64,000 bases of DNA. Origin: Lateolabrax maculatus. Taxonomy: Eukaryota > Chordata > Actinopteri > Acropomatiformes > Lateolabracidae. The translations under genes were made by a program, and so were the position numbers. The notes below the pieces were generated by a model that worked only from the letters and a program-made list of their open reading frames with translations, was not told the DNA's origin and did not search any database. This document shows, piece by piece, positions 37,320 through 50,971 of this stretch. The stretch covers positions 2,862,501 to 2,926,500 of the forward strand of contig CM062199.1 of assembly GCA_031216445.1 (NCBI GenBank), in the 5' to 3' direction. The stretch's first letter is position 1. Each line of letters starts with the position of its first letter.

Positions 37320-40300
37320 GTTGATATCTGAAAATTAAAATAGTAGAAATGTATAAATGAAGATACATGATGGAGACAATAATGCATTTAGATGTAAAGT
37401 AAATACAGTGTTGTGAGACCTATCTTTGCGGTAGACCCACCATATGTATTCATAACCACAAAAACATGTATAACATATACACAGGCTTCCAGCTCCGACC
37501 ACGAGTTCAAAATGTCACATCTGCTCTTGTTCTAAAGTTTCAGTTTGTGTTCTATGAAGTATGTACATGTAATTACTTAAAGCTTCTGTACCAAACCACA
37601 GTGAAACAACATACATTAAATAGAGGCTTTCCCCCTGGGGACTGCTTTTATTCTGAAGGCAAAATCGCCCAATTTCCTGCCAGATTCTGCCTCCACTGTG
37701 TTCAAAGCGGAGGGGTTTCCTCTCAGTAGAAAATTCACCCACCAGCCCCCTCTTCTGGAGTCAAACAGCGTCAATTGGATGTTGTGTCAGGTCTGTGGCA
37801 CCACCTACATTTACCACACAAAGAGGAAATGTTCAGAATAAGTAGCCACAACACAGCTTTTTTTTTTTTTAATGGTTATAGGAAATCATAAAGTTAATGT
37901 TGATAATTCAGTGGTGCACCAGCTTCTGTGGGAGAGACAACATCATTTCTCCAACTTGTCAAACTCAAACATCACCAACGAGGGGATTCAGTTAAATATG
38001 AATGTGCAGGACTGTAGCTTCTAAAGACACGCGGGGGTTATTACAACAAGCAAAACTGAAGACTGGTTCTTATAATTATAGAATAAATATCTATATTTAT
38101 GTGATTGCTTTTAGACAACTGAACTGAAACAACTGAACATTGATATTTTGGTTGATGAAATAGTTATATGAAATATGAAAAAGGTATTAAAAATACATTT
38201 TGACACAGGGCCCCACTATAAGACAGGGTCCCAAGATTGGGTCAAAAATGCAGGGGCCACCTCAAGGCCCTTAATAATTCAATTTATAATGTACTTAGAT
38301 GAAAGTATGTGTTATTTTAAATTATAACATTTATAATGGGGTTTTATGGTATTTTATTTTTATTTTTTATTTGTGTCCCAAACAAAAATGCAATTCATCA
38401 GATTTCCCCAATTTAATGGCAACACAGGACCTCTTGGTAAGACTTGTAATGCATCGTGATAATCCTTTTAGCGATGCAAACCTGCTTGTATTGACTTCTA
38501 TCACTTAGACCGACCTGTCATTGCCCATGTATGAATATTTTCCAGCAGAAGTTTATGAAACTGGTGAGTGTAGTTTTGGCCACGCGCTGAAGCATTACGC
38601 CACATTGGAATAGATGGAGTGTTAATAATGTGCAGCGATTTGAATCTCACCTTGAACAGAAGTGCGATTACTGTCGTAAGAGACAGTCATCGGTATTACA
38701 TCACCTGCTGCCATAATGCCCAGAGGTGTGAATGGAAAAACCACGTCACCTCAGCCGGAAGATTGCCCCTCGCTGTACGCTAGGACGCTGTTTGGTGATT
38801 GTTGCTCAGTACAGAGATGGTTCAAATGCAGAGTCTCCTGTCAGTGTGAGGAAACAACAAACATTAATGCAATTATAAGACCCTTATTCAGTTTCATAAT
38901 TTGGTTTCCAAATATATTATGATCAGGTTAAAATAATGAAATGGAATGGATTTAACCACTCTCTGGCAAGATCACTGGCTCTTCTAACAGACCTTTATCA
39001 CAGCAGAGATTTGGACTTATTATAGTAGGAGAAGCACACGTGGAACTATTAACTCTAATGATGGCTTCGTTTTATGAAGTATCCTTGGCAGCCTGTCAGA
39101 TGAGCCAGCACGTACAATACCAAACCCTGGAACTAGCTCACCTAAATGGAATGCAGCTTTCATTAATGTTATTAATTATATCTTTGCACATGTCAAAATG
39201 TCTGCCATGAAAAAGGTCTCTTTGCATGGTATGAATCTTCTGTGGGATTCTTTCCACTTCAGTCGCTGCGGACACATTTCATTGCCTTGTGAAAATGAAC
39301 TTGAGGACCCAACCACAGTTGAATTTAATGATTAGGCGTGGCAAGTGATTGGCTGGAACTTGCAGCCGGTGGTGACCATCCCACTGACAGCAGAGAGCAG
39401 CCAGGACGGCTCTATGGCTGGATCCTGTGTGTGCGGCGCTGCAGAGATATGAAGTTTGCTTGAGATGTGTAATTCATCACAGTGAACTTTAAGTCACCTT
39501 TATCTCATTTTTATATATGCGTTTGTCAAACCACTGTTATCATTGTGTGGCAGTGCATTTACAAGCCGGGAGAGTTTTGATAAATCTTTCTGTGGTCATT
39601 TTTCTTCAAAACAAGGAAGTGTGTTCAGAACTTTTGTAAAGAATTTCAATACAGATATATTGAAATAAATAAACAAGTGGACCCATGAAGAAATGATTAG
39701 ATTTGTTAATAAGTAAAACATCCGGAAATACACCTTATATTACAGTTAGTGAATACATTAACATTCAATCTATATATTTTTGGCCCCAGTTTGGAATATC
39801 ATAAGGTCCGTTTCACAGCTCAAATTTTCAACCAAACTAAGCATCAGAGTTGACTCTTGACCTTGGAAATAGTATAGAAGCGATCTAAACTTCACGTACT
39901 AACCTTCTCTAGAGCTTTCATCCATATCTCACTGTCTTCATCAATAGATGGAGTTTGCTTGGTTGTCACTGTCTATATTGTCATTGTCTTATCAGTTGAC
40001 ATTGTTTTTGCAAACTACTTTTTGATTGTATTTGCTCAGATGCTTAACATTTCAGCCAACAACAATGCAGCAGGGATGATCTGACAGAAAAGCAGTGTGC
40101 AGAATATCCTCTCTGCTGTGTGAGTGATCGTTTTTTAGATATTATTATTTTTTGTTCAAACGAAAGACATCACTTTGGAGAAGGAGTTTTTGTAATCCCT
40201 TACTCTTAAGAGGACATTCTTATTGCACACCCACTGTACATCCACACAGGAGACCTCTTCTCAGGACTGACCTGTTGTGTACAGGTCTAATCAGACAGAA

Positions 40301-40590
40301 TGCATACAGGTGAAAACACCTGAGTGGGTGTGCACGATCTTTTATTTTCCAAGACCAGACCCAGTTTTATCCTTATCAAATCACTTCCTAAATGCTTTTG
40401 TCATCTGCAACTATGGTTGAGAATAAACCTTGACACTTTAATATTATTACAATACTTCTATTCAAAGTTTTTAAAATCAAGTGAAACCAGTGGCAGCCTG
40501 GATGTTGTTTAAAAAATATTATCAATTGACAAGGTGGTGTAACCACAACATTGTGGTTCATCCTCTGTGGAAAACCAATATGCACAGCTC
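37320..40590. other. Intergenic or upstream sequence; no gene seen
   Basis: AT-rich, immediately right of the CpG island, beginning with a strongly A/T run (37250-37310). No conserved frame, RNA gene or clear repeat boundary recognised. Confidence 0.5.
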
Positions 40591-40599
40591 ATATCGTTG

Positions 40600-40700
40600 T
40601 TGCCCTCAGTTTTAGCCACATTAGTGTGTCCGGACATTCACGATCTCCAGATGATGAATTGTAATGACTGTGGTATCATTGGCTGTAGAGTTAATATAAT
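40600..40700 (+). repeat. Dispersed repeat family B, copy 1 (fragment)
   Basis: The words GGACATTCACGATCTCCAG and ATGATGAATTGTAATGACTG follow the consensus wording of a very common percomorph repeat (ATTCATGGTCCCCAGAGGAT, then GAATCCTAATGACTTTGGTG), as I remember it. Short and diverged. Confidence 0.55.
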
Positions 40701-42599
40701 GTAGTTTTTGCACTAAAGTGTTTCTAAGTGGAATTGTGACCTGAATTTTGATCCGATGAGGACACTAGAGCAAAGGTCATTTGGTCATGAAAATCATTAT
40801 AAATGATCTTTTGGCAACCATGAATATATAAATAAAATTTTATGGCCCACTGATTTCACTATCCAAGTAGCATTATGAAAAGCAGATCCAGAGCAGCGAC
40901 AAATCTTTGAGTTGCTCTCAGTGGACTGAGTTTTAGCTGCCTGGTGATGCAGTCAATTCAGCTCCGGCTCTCAGTCCGAGTGTCTCATGTCAGGGGTTAG
41001 TGTAGCAGTAGTTAGTGCCCACTGCAGCACCCTGACCCAGAATCCTCACAGACAGGCAATAGTTTGCATCCGTGTCTTCGCACTGGCTCTCTTCAAGCTA
41101 CAGATGATATGTATTCAGGCATTGCCTTTCCTCCACACACACACACACTCGAATATATATATGCACTTTTAGCTTTGCCACTGGGCATGGCCACACAGCT
41201 GGGAAACCCTTCTGATGTGAAACCCACAGAAATCTGAGAGGCTTCTAGAGGCAAGAGCACAAACAAATGCATGGTCCCTCCTTCACTGTCATTGGGTCAT
41301 CTTCAATCAAAAACAAACAGGCATGTACAAGTGCAAGCAAGGACCCACACACACAGAAATGCATCTCAAGATAACAGTGTTGTCAGGGGTGAGTATGAGA
41401 AAGCTGTTTTACATATGAATATTTCATGTTGGGGTTGAACTGGATGACTGAAGCGTTGGTGCCTCCAAACCTTTTCTTCAGAACTGGGATGTCTGATCAT
41501 GTTTGCAAACATATTTTAGGTAATTTTCTTTTCAAGCTGCAGAATGTACCACAATGTATCTTTAAATGCCTGCCAACATCCCCTCTTTTTGCTGCACCCA
41601 TGAAGCAATCAAATTCCTGGCACAATCAAAGTCTTATGCAGCCTCGTCATGAATTGCATTTACAGGAGGCTGAGGGTGCTTTTTTCTGAGGCTCTTTGTG
41701 TTGGAATTATGCTCAGCTAGAGTCCAAGAGCACAGAGAGAGCACAGGGATGAGTATGAGGGGAAAGCAGCTGTGTTAGCAGCTGAACTAATAAAAGAGCA
41801 TTTAAAAGGAAACACCCCATCTCCTAATGCCTCATACTGACATGAAGGAATTAACGATTGCTACGTTACCAGGAATTCATTAATGTTTGGCATGAATGAA
41901 TATTGCTATTCAACATCATTTAAAGTTGAACAAAAGCCTGGATGTAAATGTTTCCTGTCTTCCTATTTTTGCAGAGAAAATTAAGTTGTAATTTTGGGCA
42001 CATTGGCTTTAATTGCCACCATGCTTCATGTTGTGACATGATTTTATGACCTCATTGTGGTGATGCGGTAATGTTTTTTGCTTCTGTGGATAGATGTGGT
42101 ACCACATTTCACAGGCTGTATTCACACATGTTCAAAGTGTCTCAGCCCCAAGGGGCCCCAAATGCCTCAGGTCCAATGCATGGCAATAAGTTGTATGTAA
42201 TTAATATGACATTTGTTTTTACTAAAGTGCAATATCAACAAAGCCAAAACATAAAACAAAAGTTTTTTTTTTTGTTGTTGTCAATAGAGGCACAATGGCA
42301 AATCTTTCCTGCAGGGCATCCTATCCAGTTAGTCTGGCCATGCCAATTAGCAGCAGGAAGCTCTGCAGCGTTGCAATTTTTTACCAATTCACATCAGGAC
42401 CTTGTGATCACTTCAGCATGAAAAGCTGTAGTAACTGTAGACTGACGTCAATAATATATTTCATAAATATAATGATAAACATAATTAGTTGGATCTCTTT
42501 GCATCCAGTAGAGATACACAGATGGGTGCTGAATTAAAAGGAAAAACATGAAAAAAAGTGGACAAGCCTTAGCCAAATGCAGAGTCTTCCATACAGATC

Positions 42600-42911
42600 A
42601 AATTAGGTTCACTGAATGGTTTGATGAGTATGAAAGTTATGCAAATCATATGCTGTGTCACAGTCACCAGATCTTTGAGCTATTGGAGATTTTGGAGCGA
42701 CCTGAGAGACAAAATTCTCCACCAATATCAACAAAACACTAAACTAAGGAATATCTTTTGGAAGAATGCTGTTCATCCCTCCAACAGAGCTCCAAAACCT
42801 CAGATAATCTATGACAAAGAGCACTGAAGCTGCTCAGAGGGCTCATGGTGGAACAACATCTTCCTAAAACACTTTATGTTGGTTTGTCCTTTTATTTGTT
42901 ACCCAGTTGTA
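42600..42911 (+). pseudogene. Tc1-type transposase 3' relic
   Basis: The plus strand encodes pieces of the C-terminal end of a Tc1/mariner-type DDE transposase: WFDEYESYANHML, then CAGTCACCAGATCT (QSPDL), then LEILERPERQNSPP and EYLLEECCSSLQQSS. In intact relatives QSPDL continues NPIEHLW. Here about 14 bp are missing between QSPDL and the LW position, which shifts the frame, and stops follow. The segment ends in ACACTTTATGTTGGTTTGTC, as at the 3' end of related fish copies. The catalytic N-terminal half was not found. Confidence 0.7.
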
Positions 42912-42999
42912 GGTCCAAGATGTGTTAAGACTAGTTTATCTCAAAATCTAGGAGCAAGGGAGAACTGTTAGTTTAGCTCTACTGAGCAACTCAAAAGGT

Positions 43000-45225
43000 T
43001 CAATTACATGTTGTGTCTTGTTTATCACATGTGTACAGAAACAGAAATCATCATAATTTTTTATAAAATGTTAATTTTGGGGTATATAAAGGATTATGTA
43101 AGGATTATGTTTATGGCAAATAATCTTTAAAGTAAGGTTAAGATTAGACAACAAAAACACTTAAAGTTGTCCCATATTGACTCTGAACATTGCAATTATA
43201 TGTAAACTGTTTGCTGCAGAATAGCCAAATATGAGCGTAATTCCTGAAGAAACTGCGCTGCATATTATGAGGCTGTCAGGTTGGAAAACTGTCCTAACTC
43301 TGCAGCAGACCAAACTCTTTGGATGGTTGACTCTTTCTTGGTGATGATGATATCATTATGTAACTAAGACAGCATTGGAGTTGTTGTAAGGCACAATGTT
43401 AGCTTCTGACAGAGCAAGACCAGCAGTTCTCCCTGCCTCCAGCTTTTGTGCCAGGCTCCAACAGGCTAAACACATCCTGGAGCTATCTGTGTACTGGATG
43501 CACACAGATTAAATTGTTATCGATTTTCTTTTGTGACCAGGTCTTACAGCAAACAAGTATATTTCCTTTAAATATGGCTAGAATCACACTTCAAGCTTTC
43601 ATGTTCAATTCTGCTCATTTTCTATCACAAAAACGACCACATCGCAGTTTCTATTTGGTTATGTGGAGAAGCAGGTTGTGCTGCAGGGCTCTGGAGACTG
43701 CAGAGCCCTGTCATCTGCATTGCACACCATTATCAGACATGACTAATTCAGCACGTGGCCAAAAGACTCTAAATGTGTAATGAAATATTTAATAGGGCCA
43801 CAGACTATCCACCCACCTCACACTGGCGGTTCTTGTGCAGCATTTATGCAGAAAAGCAGCGAAAGCTCGGGGCTTCTACCTCACCTGAGCACATTGTCGC
43901 TTTCAGGGCTTGGTCTCGTCATCTTTGAGATGTGCCCCTGGTCAAGTGTCCTGTGGGATTTAATAAATGCATGTGAACTTTATACAGAGAAATGCCACTA
44001 TGTGACAAGTATGATAGTGGCCCATCCTCTGTGTACACATGTAATCTTTCGGGTTTTTCTCATGCTGTTTTGCCTAAATTGTTTGTTTTGTGTGAACTCT
44101 AGCTGCTATCTAATCTCTGGATGCAGCCTCATGTCATCTGGATTTGTACAGCTCATGCTGGATAACACTGTCAGGGACATTAAACCCCAATTTGAGTGTG
44201 ACCTTTTTAGCTGCTTTTATCTAAAGGACTCAGGGAAAGGCGGCCTCTCTCATTGTGAGGATTTCTTCATGAGTCTGCTCAGCAGCTATTCATGAATTAG
44301 CTTTTGTCCCTGCCTAATATATATGCCAAATTGTCCAAACCTTACACAAGCCTCATAACCTTTTAAATTTGGATGCAGCTACATTCCCTGTCTTTAATCA
44401 CACATCACACAGTGCTATTTTTAAAAGGCCGACTTTTGTACAAGGCTTATTTTAAGTGATACATTGATCCCCGGTGCCTGGATGCATTCAGGTCTTGTCG
44501 AGCCCAGCGCGCCGAGCAGGGATCTGGCCCCGGTCCAGTTCCACTGTGGCTGGGGTGTTAACTGTGCGGGGGAGGCCGGGACCATCCAAGCCAGAGAAAT
44601 CATCGCTGCTCACATCTCGTCCCCCAGCCATGTTTCTGCTGAGAGAGGAAGAAAGGGGTGCCAGAGATGTGAATATGTGTCAGCTTATGGAGCATACAGT
44701 GGATAATGTGATTGTACCAGTGAATGTGTGTGTGGAAAGATTGTGACTGCGTGTATCTGCACTCATGCACTGAATGAAAAGGTACAACTGCAAGTACGTG
44801 TTGGCCGCCGTCTCTTGGTGCTTCATGTCCTACGATGTGCAGAATGTGGGGTTTCATAGGTGACTGTGAAGGTTAATAATTCCATCAACATGATAGCATC
44901 AACCAAGATGAAAGCAGAAGATATTTTCCATGTTGTTATTTAAAGGTTTGTGTGTGAAAAGGGAAAATGGGTGAAAATGGGTCTGAAGCTGCTTCCCTCT
45001 ACATTATCTGGTCTGATATTTAGGTTACATGCTGTGGTTGTGTAACACCTAGACAATTGTTCATGGCCTAAAATGCAGCTCTGATTTTATTACAAAGCTA
45101 AAAGTATAAAGCCTGACTGGCCACTATAGATGCTGCATTTTCATTTCATCCCATAGAATGGAAACTTGGGTGGAAAAAAACAGCATGTAAATATTTTTTA
45201 GAGCTTTACAAGTAGAGAAACTGAC
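43000..45225. other. Intergenic sequence; no gene seen
   Basis: It contains the longest plus-strand open frame outside the CpG island (43780-44295, 171 codons), which has no recognisable domain, no splice context and many cysteines from TG-rich wording. A locally GC-rich patch lies at 44470-44600. I see no support for a gene. Confidence 0.45.
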
Positions 45226-45229
45226 CACA

Positions 45230-45320
45230 TGAAGTGTCCACAGGGTGGCGCAAGAGAAAGGTCACAGGGTCACTAAAATCAAAGGCTTCATCCACTGCAG
45301 CATGACTGTCTGTGTCTTTT
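45230..45320 (-). repeat. Dispersed repeat family B, copy 2 (reverse orientation)
   Basis: Reverse complemented, it reads GACAGTCATGCTGCAGTGGA, then TGAAGCCTTTGATTTTAGTG, then ACCCTGTGACCTTTCTCTTG, then CGCCACC. This follows the same order as the family consensus (ATTCATGG..CCAGAGGATGAA..TAATGACTTTGGTGA..CTGACTTTTCCTCTAGCGCCACC). Confidence 0.6.
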
Positions 45321-46024
45321 GGAAGCTTTTGTGAGGTCTGGGACCTAAGAAGATATTTGATAAAGTAAACTCTCTAATGAATACTTTAATTTTGAAAAAC
45401 AACTGATGTGATGAGCGGCCCGAATACTGAAAACGTAAGTAAATATAGTGAAGGGTTAAACAGCTAGAGTTGCCTTTAGGCTGCCACCTGCATTATTTTG
45501 TGAAATCTGAACCTAAATGCATACTTGTCTGATATCAGTTTTTAATGCTGGTTTAAAATAAAGATGTAATCTTTAAGAGCACTAATAATAGTTTGGTCTG
45601 GTATCACTGGCCCCATCACATTGGTCAATTCCTGCACTCTGCTATCAATTGCCATGCCTGCTGGGCCACATTACGTGGGCTGTTTATGTCCTTGACTGCT
45701 TTGCCTCTTTTGATTATTACTGCTACATTTTTTTCATCAGCGTCTGCTTCCAGTCTGGATGCCGCAACACCGTCTTTGAATAGATGATCATTTTCCAAGG
45801 TGCTTTGAAGGTCTCCTGGGGTGGAAGGGAATTCGCTCTCATTTCAAGGTGCCTGTTCTCCCCCACGAGTCCCTGGATTATATGCATGGTCCTGCTTGTG
45901 TATGCCTCTGTGTCACTTGTATGTATTAAATTGGACACAATTCTCTACACAAAACAACAAGGGCTGACAAATTAAAGACATATTGGCACGCTCCACCTTT
46001 GACAGTTTTATCCACCACTCAAAT

Positions 46025-46809
46025 TATGGCTGCGCGATTTTGGGCAAAAAGACAATCATGAGTTTTCCACTCAGAGTTTTTAATGCAACTACATGCATTT
46101 AAATTTAAAGTCTCTTGTCTGCTCTTTACAGCACAGTTGGACAAATGTTCTCCTATGTGCATGTACTTAAGGAGATAACAATGTAATTAATACATGGCTC
46201 ACCTGTAGCCAGATGTTGCATGTGAGGCCTCATCGATACTGCTCTCACACTGTTTAAACCATTACTATGCAAACTACTTTTTCCACATCCAAATTCAAGC
46301 AGGTAAGACCCTCCTTCAGTCCCTTGTGGTAATTTTACATGATGAAATTATTCAATAGTTCAGCATGACCATAAATCGACTGTGGCCTCAAAATTTTGTT
46401 CTTTTTTAATTTTTTTGCATTTCTGCCATTCTGAACACTTAACAACAGTGTCTAATTTTAAAGCAGATAGTACTACATGAAGGACAGCCTCCGTACAGTT
46501 ATTAAGGCTCCCCTTATGAATGGATGGATGTTTGGGGCAAGGGGGATTCTGATGGAGTTTTCCTTGCCTTCATTCATCATGAAGGATTATTTTTGTGATG
46601 TTTCAGGTGGTTCTACAAATGTATGAGGTCACTTTTGCTGTCCCCATCATCTTTCTGTGCACAATCACATGCAGTATCGCACACTTGGTTTGATGCAATA
46701 AATCTGTCTGCTAACACGACCGAACTGTTAATCACATAAAAATGAGATTGCATAGAGGCATGAATCAAGATCATTATCTTAATGCTGTAAAATTAATTGT
46801 GCACTCCTA
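46025..46809. mobile_element. Possible non-autonomous DNA transposon with degenerate terminal inverted repeats
   Basis: The left end reads TATGGCTGCGCGATTTTGGG. The right end, reverse complemented, reads TAGGAGTGCACAATTAATT. Both resemble TAGGGCTGCACGATT, a terminus common in fish hAT-like elements. The 785 bp between has no transposase frame. I find no matching 8-bp target duplication at these boundaries, so the call is tentative. Confidence 0.4.
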
Positions 46810-47391
46810 ATAGATACAGTGCAGGTTCCCCCAGATCCATAGCTTGTGAATATGTTTTCATCATCACCGTTTTTAAATTAAAGTCATTCTCTGGGAGGAT
46901 TTTTCTCTCAGTTTACAATGAAAGGAGCTTTTCATAGAGGGTTTTTCTCTTTTCACAAGAACCATATTTAGAAAAAACAACATTTTGAGAACAAGGATAC
47001 AAAATATAGGCAAAAAATAAAATAAAAGTCAAATTTCAAGAATCTTGGTTTGTCTCCAACTGCAACTTGGCTAAAAAAGCCAGAGCTAAAGAGACACACT
47101 TTCAGATTGTGAGGCTCTTGCTGGTGCCTTTCACTGCTCATTTCGACAGAAGGCAGTTGAAGGCAAATAGAATAAGCATTAGACGAGCTGTAGAAAGCTC
47201 ATTTTCCTGTATCTGGTGTGGATAAAGAGTGCTCAGAGGTCAGCATTAACTGCAGAGGAGAGGCTGTTTACTTCCTCCTCCCTTCATATGCTGAGTTTGT
47301 CAGTCAGCTGGCTCCTAGCTGTGCCCCATTTGATACTTCCCTCCCTGCAGATTGAAGGAGCAGACTCAAACATGGACCATACTTATTATGC

Positions 47392-47401
47392 CCCCCCCCC
47401 A
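47392..47401 (+). repeat. Short poly-C tract
   Basis: A C-run near 47391-47400 in an otherwise mixed sequence. Confidence 0.7.
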
Positions 47402-47817
47402 ACAGTGGTGGAGGTTACGGCCCTGGAAACCAAACATGTGCTTCATGTGTTCAAGTCAGGATGCCCGGAGGTAATGTTCACTCAGAGATAACATGCCGGA
47501 AAAATGACCCACATTCAGTGAAACATGCAGTCGCACTAATAAATATTAGCTTTTGTACGCACACACATGCACACAAACACGCACTGACATCACACACATG
47601 CACACCCAAACAGCATATGTGCTCTCTTGCCCAGTTAGATACTGCTCCCCTGCAGCTACAGCATGTAGAAAACATTTGATTCCATCTGTCGTATCATTCG
47701 GCACCCAGTCTGATGTTTTGGTGAAAACACTTGTTCGCCATCTAATCTTTAATCACATTATCCAGCTGTTCATGTGTTATCTGGCTGGAGTGACAGACTG
47801 AAATGTAACAAAACTAT

Positions 47818-48050
47818 GACTAAAGGAATAGTTCAACATTTTGGGAAAAAATACCTGTTCACTTTCTTGCTGGGAGTTACTGTAGATGAAAAAATTGACC
47901 ACTCGCATCTCTGTACGCTTAATATGAACCAAGAGCCTGTAGGCGATAGGTTAGGATAAAGACTAGACACTAGGGGAAACATTAAACAAGGATATAAAAT
48001 GTTATAACTAGTAAAATTTAAAGGTTCTGGCAGGTAACCCTTTGTCATGA
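47818..48050. mobile_element. SINE-like fish repeat, apparently an inverted composite
   Basis: The first part (47821-47980) reads AAAGGAATAGTTCAACATTT, then TTCACTTTCTTGCTGGGAGT, then AAAGACTAGACACTAGGGGA, following in plus orientation a repeat I know from many percomorph genomes. From about 47981 (ATTAAACAAGGATATAAAATG, then TTTAAAGGTTCTGGCAGGTA) the wording matches the same family's later part in reverse orientation. No coding capacity. Confidence 0.6.
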
Positions 48051-48059
48051 CATCTGCCT

Positions 48060-50750
48060 GTGTAGGGTGAGAATGAGGGAAATTGGATTATTAATTACTC
48101 TGAGGCAGATTAAAGGATAGATTCAGATTTTTTCAAGCAATGTGTACATTGAGAAAGTTAGTGGCCCCTGTAATCATTCCTACTTGTCCGTTCAGGCCTT
48201 GGTTAGCTGGTTCGAGACTAAAGGTAGGTTGCCTATCTTAATTTATATATAGATTATAAATGGAAAGAGACTCCTTACAGAACCTCCAATGTTCTTAAAC
48301 ACAGATATTCTAAGGTTGCCTACTGTAGCACACACAAGTTGTGCAAACCTGATTCGACAAACTCTGGGCCTCTGCTAGTAAAGAAAAAGCTCCAAGATAT
48401 TACTATGTTTTTCCAACCAGTGCCTCATTTTTGGTACAGCTTGTTTTAAATAAGCAAGAGACAGTTGCTGGCAGGCATATTTCACATGTTCGCCAGTTCT
48501 AGAGATTTCCTCCTGGTTCTAGTCTGCATGCAAAGTGAGGCCTCCCAGATCTGTCACAGTTCAGGGAAGCAGGGTATGGACGCAAATCACACAGAAACTT
48601 TTCTAAAAGTTAACTGTGGTGAAAGACAGGCTGACAGGCAGCTACGTAAGGGCAATGCAAACAGGCATATAGAACTGGAAACGCAGCCATTATGCCAGTA
48701 CACAGGCTGCAGATCTCAGGCAGGAATCGGGCAAGAATGTCCAAACACAATGGCAACACTGACAATCCGGCGAACGATGAATTCAGCCTGGCTACTGGGT
48801 AAACTGGGGGTTGATTAGTGGAAACAGGTAAGACTGTCAAGGCTACTGTGGCAACAGGAACGTGAGGTGTGGCATGGTGTGGACAGCTGCATTATCTGTA
48901 CAGACCCCCGGGAAGGAGATGATGATAGATTTTTTTACACAATAAGACACAACAGTACAATAAAGTCAATAGCAGAGAGCTGCTAAATCACACGCCAACT
49001 GTTCAGATAATCTCACGATCATTTGTGAAGCTGGTAGATGGTGTTGCACCTGGTCTCTGAGGCTGACTCTCTCTCGCCTTTTCTTCTGTGGGGTCCTGGT
49101 TATGTCTTTCTCCCCTGCAGATATTAGGTATCGAGATCAGGTACTTAGCAATTCAAACGGTATCTGTGCCTTCCAGCACCAACGGTATAGCCAAAGCTTT
49201 AGGTGTCTCATCCAACTGGCAGAGTGGAGTATTTGTTTTTTGGCTGGAGATCAGTGAGCACATTTGGACACTAATCACTCAATCCTACTCTGATTAAGTA
49301 AATTCTCCTGACTATCAGAACAATCATGTAAACGCCTTTACTGTACCCGCTTACCTGAATTGTTCTAAGGTTCTAATCCAAGTAAGCATTAATCTGGTTC
49401 ACTCTATGTGATCACGGGTCATGGAAACACCTGAGTCGGATTTCTTTCTACAGGCAGTGGCCCAAAGTTTTATTAATAAAACAAACATCATGGTAAACAC
49501 TGATCATTTCTCATTTCTCATTTCTCAATCATTTCTTGTTCGTTTTCTGTTACGCCAAGACAAAAATATTAATGGTTTTGCTGACAATATGTAGAAAGTC
49601 GGACAGCAAATTTCAAATATCAGAAGAGATCACACTTGATCAACACATTTATTTGGCAGCTTGGTAAATTACCACAAGTTTGAATTCCATGATAAACATG
49701 TTTCCATCTGATGATAATAGAAAAAAAAAGTACTATACTGTAATCACATAAAAATTGTTTTCTCAAGTAAACTTTTATATTGCCTTAAGGCTGATAAAAT
49801 TGATTTGGTCTGCAACAATGTAAACATTGTTAATGTCTTGAGAGACTCACGCTCAATACTCATCTTCAGCAAAACCGATTATTTCACTGTTATGTTGGTC
49901 ATTTTTGTGAACACTGGTACACTGCTGTTGTATAGATGTAACTGTAAGGCTGGACTAACATGCTTGTTAAATGCCTTTGGTCCCCGTCTTTAATTTCTGG
50001 CCCAGATGATCTTTAGCTTATTAAACGTCAAAGAGGGCACACACAGTGAGACGCAGACACATGGAGGTATAAGCAATGCAGGTCCATTGAAATAAATACA
50101 AGTCAGGTTGCTCAAGTTTTTCTTCCGCCCGCTGTGTGTGTGAAATATTTTTATCATTGCCTTCTTCAGGGTCATACAGGAGGTTTTTTCTGCTTTTAGT
50201 AAATGCAAATGGCTGCAACTTGTCATTTGGCTTCTCATTGTTACATTTAAAACCATACAAAATATTACAATTCAGCTATTACAACTTGCATTAAATTACA
50301 TGTGCACAATGTCTGTACATTGATGGGCTGATGAATGTTAATTTACAGTGCTTGGAAAAGTTGAGGCTGAATAATTAACATCTATTTAATGCTAATGTAA
50401 ACATCTATTTTATATAAAATGTGATTGGAATAATATCATTTTTGCATATTTTGGACCTTAGGGAGAACATCCATCTCAAATTCAAATTCAGTGTGGAAAC
50501 AAGTAGTTCATGTTGACATATTACTTAGATTGGGTATTGTGTGTTTTTTTTTAAATTTATTTCTATAGTTGTTCTAATTGAATTATGATTATCAGCGGGT
50601 ACAGATGAATTAGTATTCAGTAAAATAAATCCCAAATTAAAAATAGAGGCAACAAATTTAATAAAATTTAGAAATCGAAAATAGCAAAATATATAAAAAA
50701 TATATAATAAAATACAGGTGACAACTGTAGTAGCCAGTGGACATGTGCTG
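48060..50750. other. Intergenic sequence; no gene seen
   Basis: Non-coding. At 49504-49527 the heptamer TCATTTC repeats three times in tandem. Otherwise no recognised repeat or frame. Confidence 0.5.
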
Positions 50751-50761
50751 ACTAAGTCTAT

Positions 50762-50971
50762 TAGGGCTGTAATGATTATTTTCATCATTGCTGTTTTAGA
50801 GAATGTCTTCTCTAATCAACCAGCAACCCAAAACCAAAAGATATTCAGCATTTGATAATATAAGAAAACCCGCAAATCCTCACAGTTGCTGGAACAAATT
50901 ACAAATTAATAGTTGCGTTTAATTTTCTGTCCATCGACTAATTGATCGGTTGATTAATTGTTTCAGCTCTA
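50762..50971 (+). mobile_element. hAT-type MITE with intact ends and perfect 8-bp target duplication
   Basis: The left end is TAGGGCTGTAATGATTATT and the right end, reverse complemented, is TAGAGCTGAAACAATTAATC, an imperfect inverted repeat. The flanking octamer AAGTCTAT occurs exactly at 50754-50761 and 50972-50979. Eight-base duplications are the signature of the hAT superfamily. The interior contains AACCAAAAGATATTCAGCAT and CTAATTGATCGGTTGATTAA, wording I know from a very common percomorph repeat. At 210 bp with no frame it is non-autonomous. Confidence 0.88.

Noticed and set aside
43780..44295. 171-codon plus-strand frame
   Set aside because: Longest frame of the right half, but no motif, no splice or start context and cysteine/leucine content typical of TG-rich non-coding DNA. 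One such frame is expected by chance in 64 kb.
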